NCBI GenBank assembly: GCA_951799405.1
Contig: OX637338.1
Span: 2,480,001-2,544,000, forward strand
Reading direction: 5' to 3'
Length of the DNA: 64,000 bases
Origin: Agapetus fuscipes
Lineage: Eukaryota > Arthropoda > Insecta > Trichoptera > Glossosomatidae
Positions 63,088 to 64,000 of this stretch are shown here, piece by piece (position 1 is the first letter of the stretch; each line of letters begins with the position of its first letter). The notes under the pieces are model-generated. The model did not search any database, had not been told where the DNA came from, and saw nothing but the letters and a program-made list of their open reading frames with translations. The translations under genes and the position numbers were made by a program.

Positions 63088-63999
63088 TTATTGAAATAAT
63101 CTAAAAAATAATGTTTTAGTCCAAAATTCACATGCTTTTTCCATTAAATCTAAACAATAATTTTCATCATACTCCACAGTGCATTCAACGGTCTCACAAC
63201 TCTTTTCAAAATCCGGTTTGGCAACACAGAATATTCCTCTTTTCTTTTTTGTAAAATGCATTTGCATTTGGATTTGTGCAAAGAACTTTGGAGTGGGTTT
63301 GTCTTTGACAAAATATTTCTCCATCCATTTTTCGGTGCTTGGACATTTTATCTCAAGTACATATTCTTGAGATACTCCATCAGGAGAAGCTCCAAAAAAT
63401 GGATAATGCTTGGATAGCAATAATCCACATTTTTTCAGATCGGGAAATTGCTTTTTGATTTTTTTGAAAACCAACTCTTCCAGTTTTCGGCCACGTGTCA
63501 CAGCTGCCGTCTCAAAAATTTTTCCTCCCAACAGCTGCTCCACAAGAGAGCCATCAGGAGTGTGACAGCGTGACGCTTCATGGATCTTGGATGCTGTGAT
63601 TCTCCCATACCTCAACTCGTACCAAAGAGTGCAATCAGCCTGCTCCAGAGTTTCCTTGGCTGCCTCGTTGCACGCCTCAACACTCATTCTATTTTCACAG
63701 TATGTTTGAAATTGCTGAGGGGTCGTGCCTATTCCATCGTCTATAAATTCCTCCATTAATCTATGGATGCTAAGGGATTCTATAGGATTGCCCTCCTTAA
63801 AATACTTCATAAGGAGGACATCCTTGACGTCAGCTTCCTTCGTTGCTTTAACGACGGATGCCAAAAACTTTCCGTTACTCGAAGGCCCAGCTGTGAAAGT
63901 TTTAAGTTCTCCTAAATCCCTACATTTTATGAATTTCACAGCTGAGCCTATCTCTGCCATCTTTGACCGCTTCCAGTAACATTTCACTTCTGTCTTTGC
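63088..63999 (-). CDS. YqaJ-type nuclease of the ISL2EU-like transposon (partial)
   Basis: About 300 codons in the window; the frame stays open to the right edge, so the 5' part is missing. YqaJ (lambda-exonuclease-like, PD-(D/E)XK) hallmarks: 'LWYELRYGRITASKI', 'FFGASPDGV' (catalytic D), 'YVLEIKCPS' (E-x-K) and 'FFAQIQMQMHFT' (QxQ motif). Known as the second protein of ISL2EU transposons; its role there is presumed to be processing of DNA ends or replication intermediates. Convergent to the THAP-DDE4 gene and ends at 63088. No internal stops in the visible part. Confidence 0.9.
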   Translation of the reverse strand, partial: AKTEVKCYWKRSKMAEIGSAVKFIKCRDLGELKTFTAGPSSNGKFLASVVKATKEADVKDVLLMKYFKEGNPIESLSIHRLMEEFIDDGIGTTPQQFQTYCENRMSVEACNEAAKETLEQADCTLWYELRYGRITASKIHEASRCHTPDGSLVEQLLGGKIFETAAVTRGRKLEELVFKKIKKQFPDLKKCGLLLSKHYPFFGASPDGVSQEYVLEIKCPSTEKWMEKYFVKDKPTPKFFAQIQMQMHFTKKKRGIFCVAKPDFEKSCETVECTVEYDENYCLDLMEKACEFWTKTLFFRLFQ

Positions 64000-64000
64000 T

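Larger units (their letters stand above)
58548..64000 (+). mobile_element. Autonomous ISL2EU-like DNA transposon (right end outside window)
   Basis: Left end 'agggtaattgcaatgg' preceded by AT (58546-58547). Its first about 140 bp match the MITEs at 18153 and 28435. It carries a THAP-DDE4 transposase (58869-61055, plus) and a convergent YqaJ-type nuclease (63088 onward, minus), the gene pair known from ISL2EU transposons, with a 92-bp satellite and old repeats between. The right terminus is not in the window. Confidence 0.85.

Overview
This is eukaryotic, AT-rich, transposon-dense DNA, most likely from an insect or another arthropod. Evidence: spliced genes with GT-AG introns (a mitochondrial cysteine desulfurase, a small GTPase, a MULE/SWIM protein), arthropod-type LTR, DIRS and LINE elements, tRNA-derived SINEs, and frequent 'tacctacct' low-complexity sequence. 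There is nothing prokaryotic: no operons, CRISPR arrays or bacterial promoters. tRNA-like A/B boxes occur only as heads of SINEs.

Layout. 0-3.7 kb: 3' end of an RNase H-bearing LINE with a (GAA)n tail, a chimeric SINE pair, short tandem repeats and a decayed LINE tail. 3.7-19.1 kb: two full-length Ty3/Gypsy elements of one family on the minus strand. Copy 1 sits inside a hAT-type MITE and has a frameshifted pol. Copy 2 has an intact 1420-codon pol and carries an ISL2EU-type MITE in its 5' LTR. The C-terminus of Pol looks like a TARG1/ALC1-type macrodomain followed by a CCCH zinc finger, and Gag begins with a SAP domain. 19.2-19.4 kb is an assembly gap. 20.5-24.8 kb: a complete DIRS-type tyrosine-recombinase retroelement with inverted terminal repeats and an internal complementary region. 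25-27.3 kb: a possible solo LTR, SINEs and a roughly 175-bp-arm palindrome.

27.4-34.7 kb: a six-exon minus-strand MULE-transposase/SWIM gene, its last exon split by an ISL2EU-type MITE. 37.4-40.5 kb: a three-exon Rab-like GTPase with a C-terminal CLC, followed 14 bp later by a PIF/Harbinger-like insertion (40.5-44.3 kb) filled with older repeats. 44.3-51.3 kb: repeats only, including a 391-bp recent tandem duplication. 51.6-57.5 kb: Nfs1 on the minus strand (seven exons seen, 5' exon or exons not found). 58.5 kb to the window end: an autonomous ISL2EU-like DNA transposon with a THAP-DDE4 transposase and a convergent YqaJ-type nuclease gene, separated by a 92-bp satellite. It is the likely source of the two MITEs seen elsewhere in the window.

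Three short interspersed families recur throughout: SINE A (tRNA head), SINE B (tRNA head, with a tail shared with a local LINE) and repeat C (about 230 bp, tail (GATTA)n). Several fold-back hairpins share a core of CTGANGA-T-stem-loop-stem-GAAAC that resembles small Penelope-associated hammerhead motifs. These nested insertions give a relative chronology of transposition.
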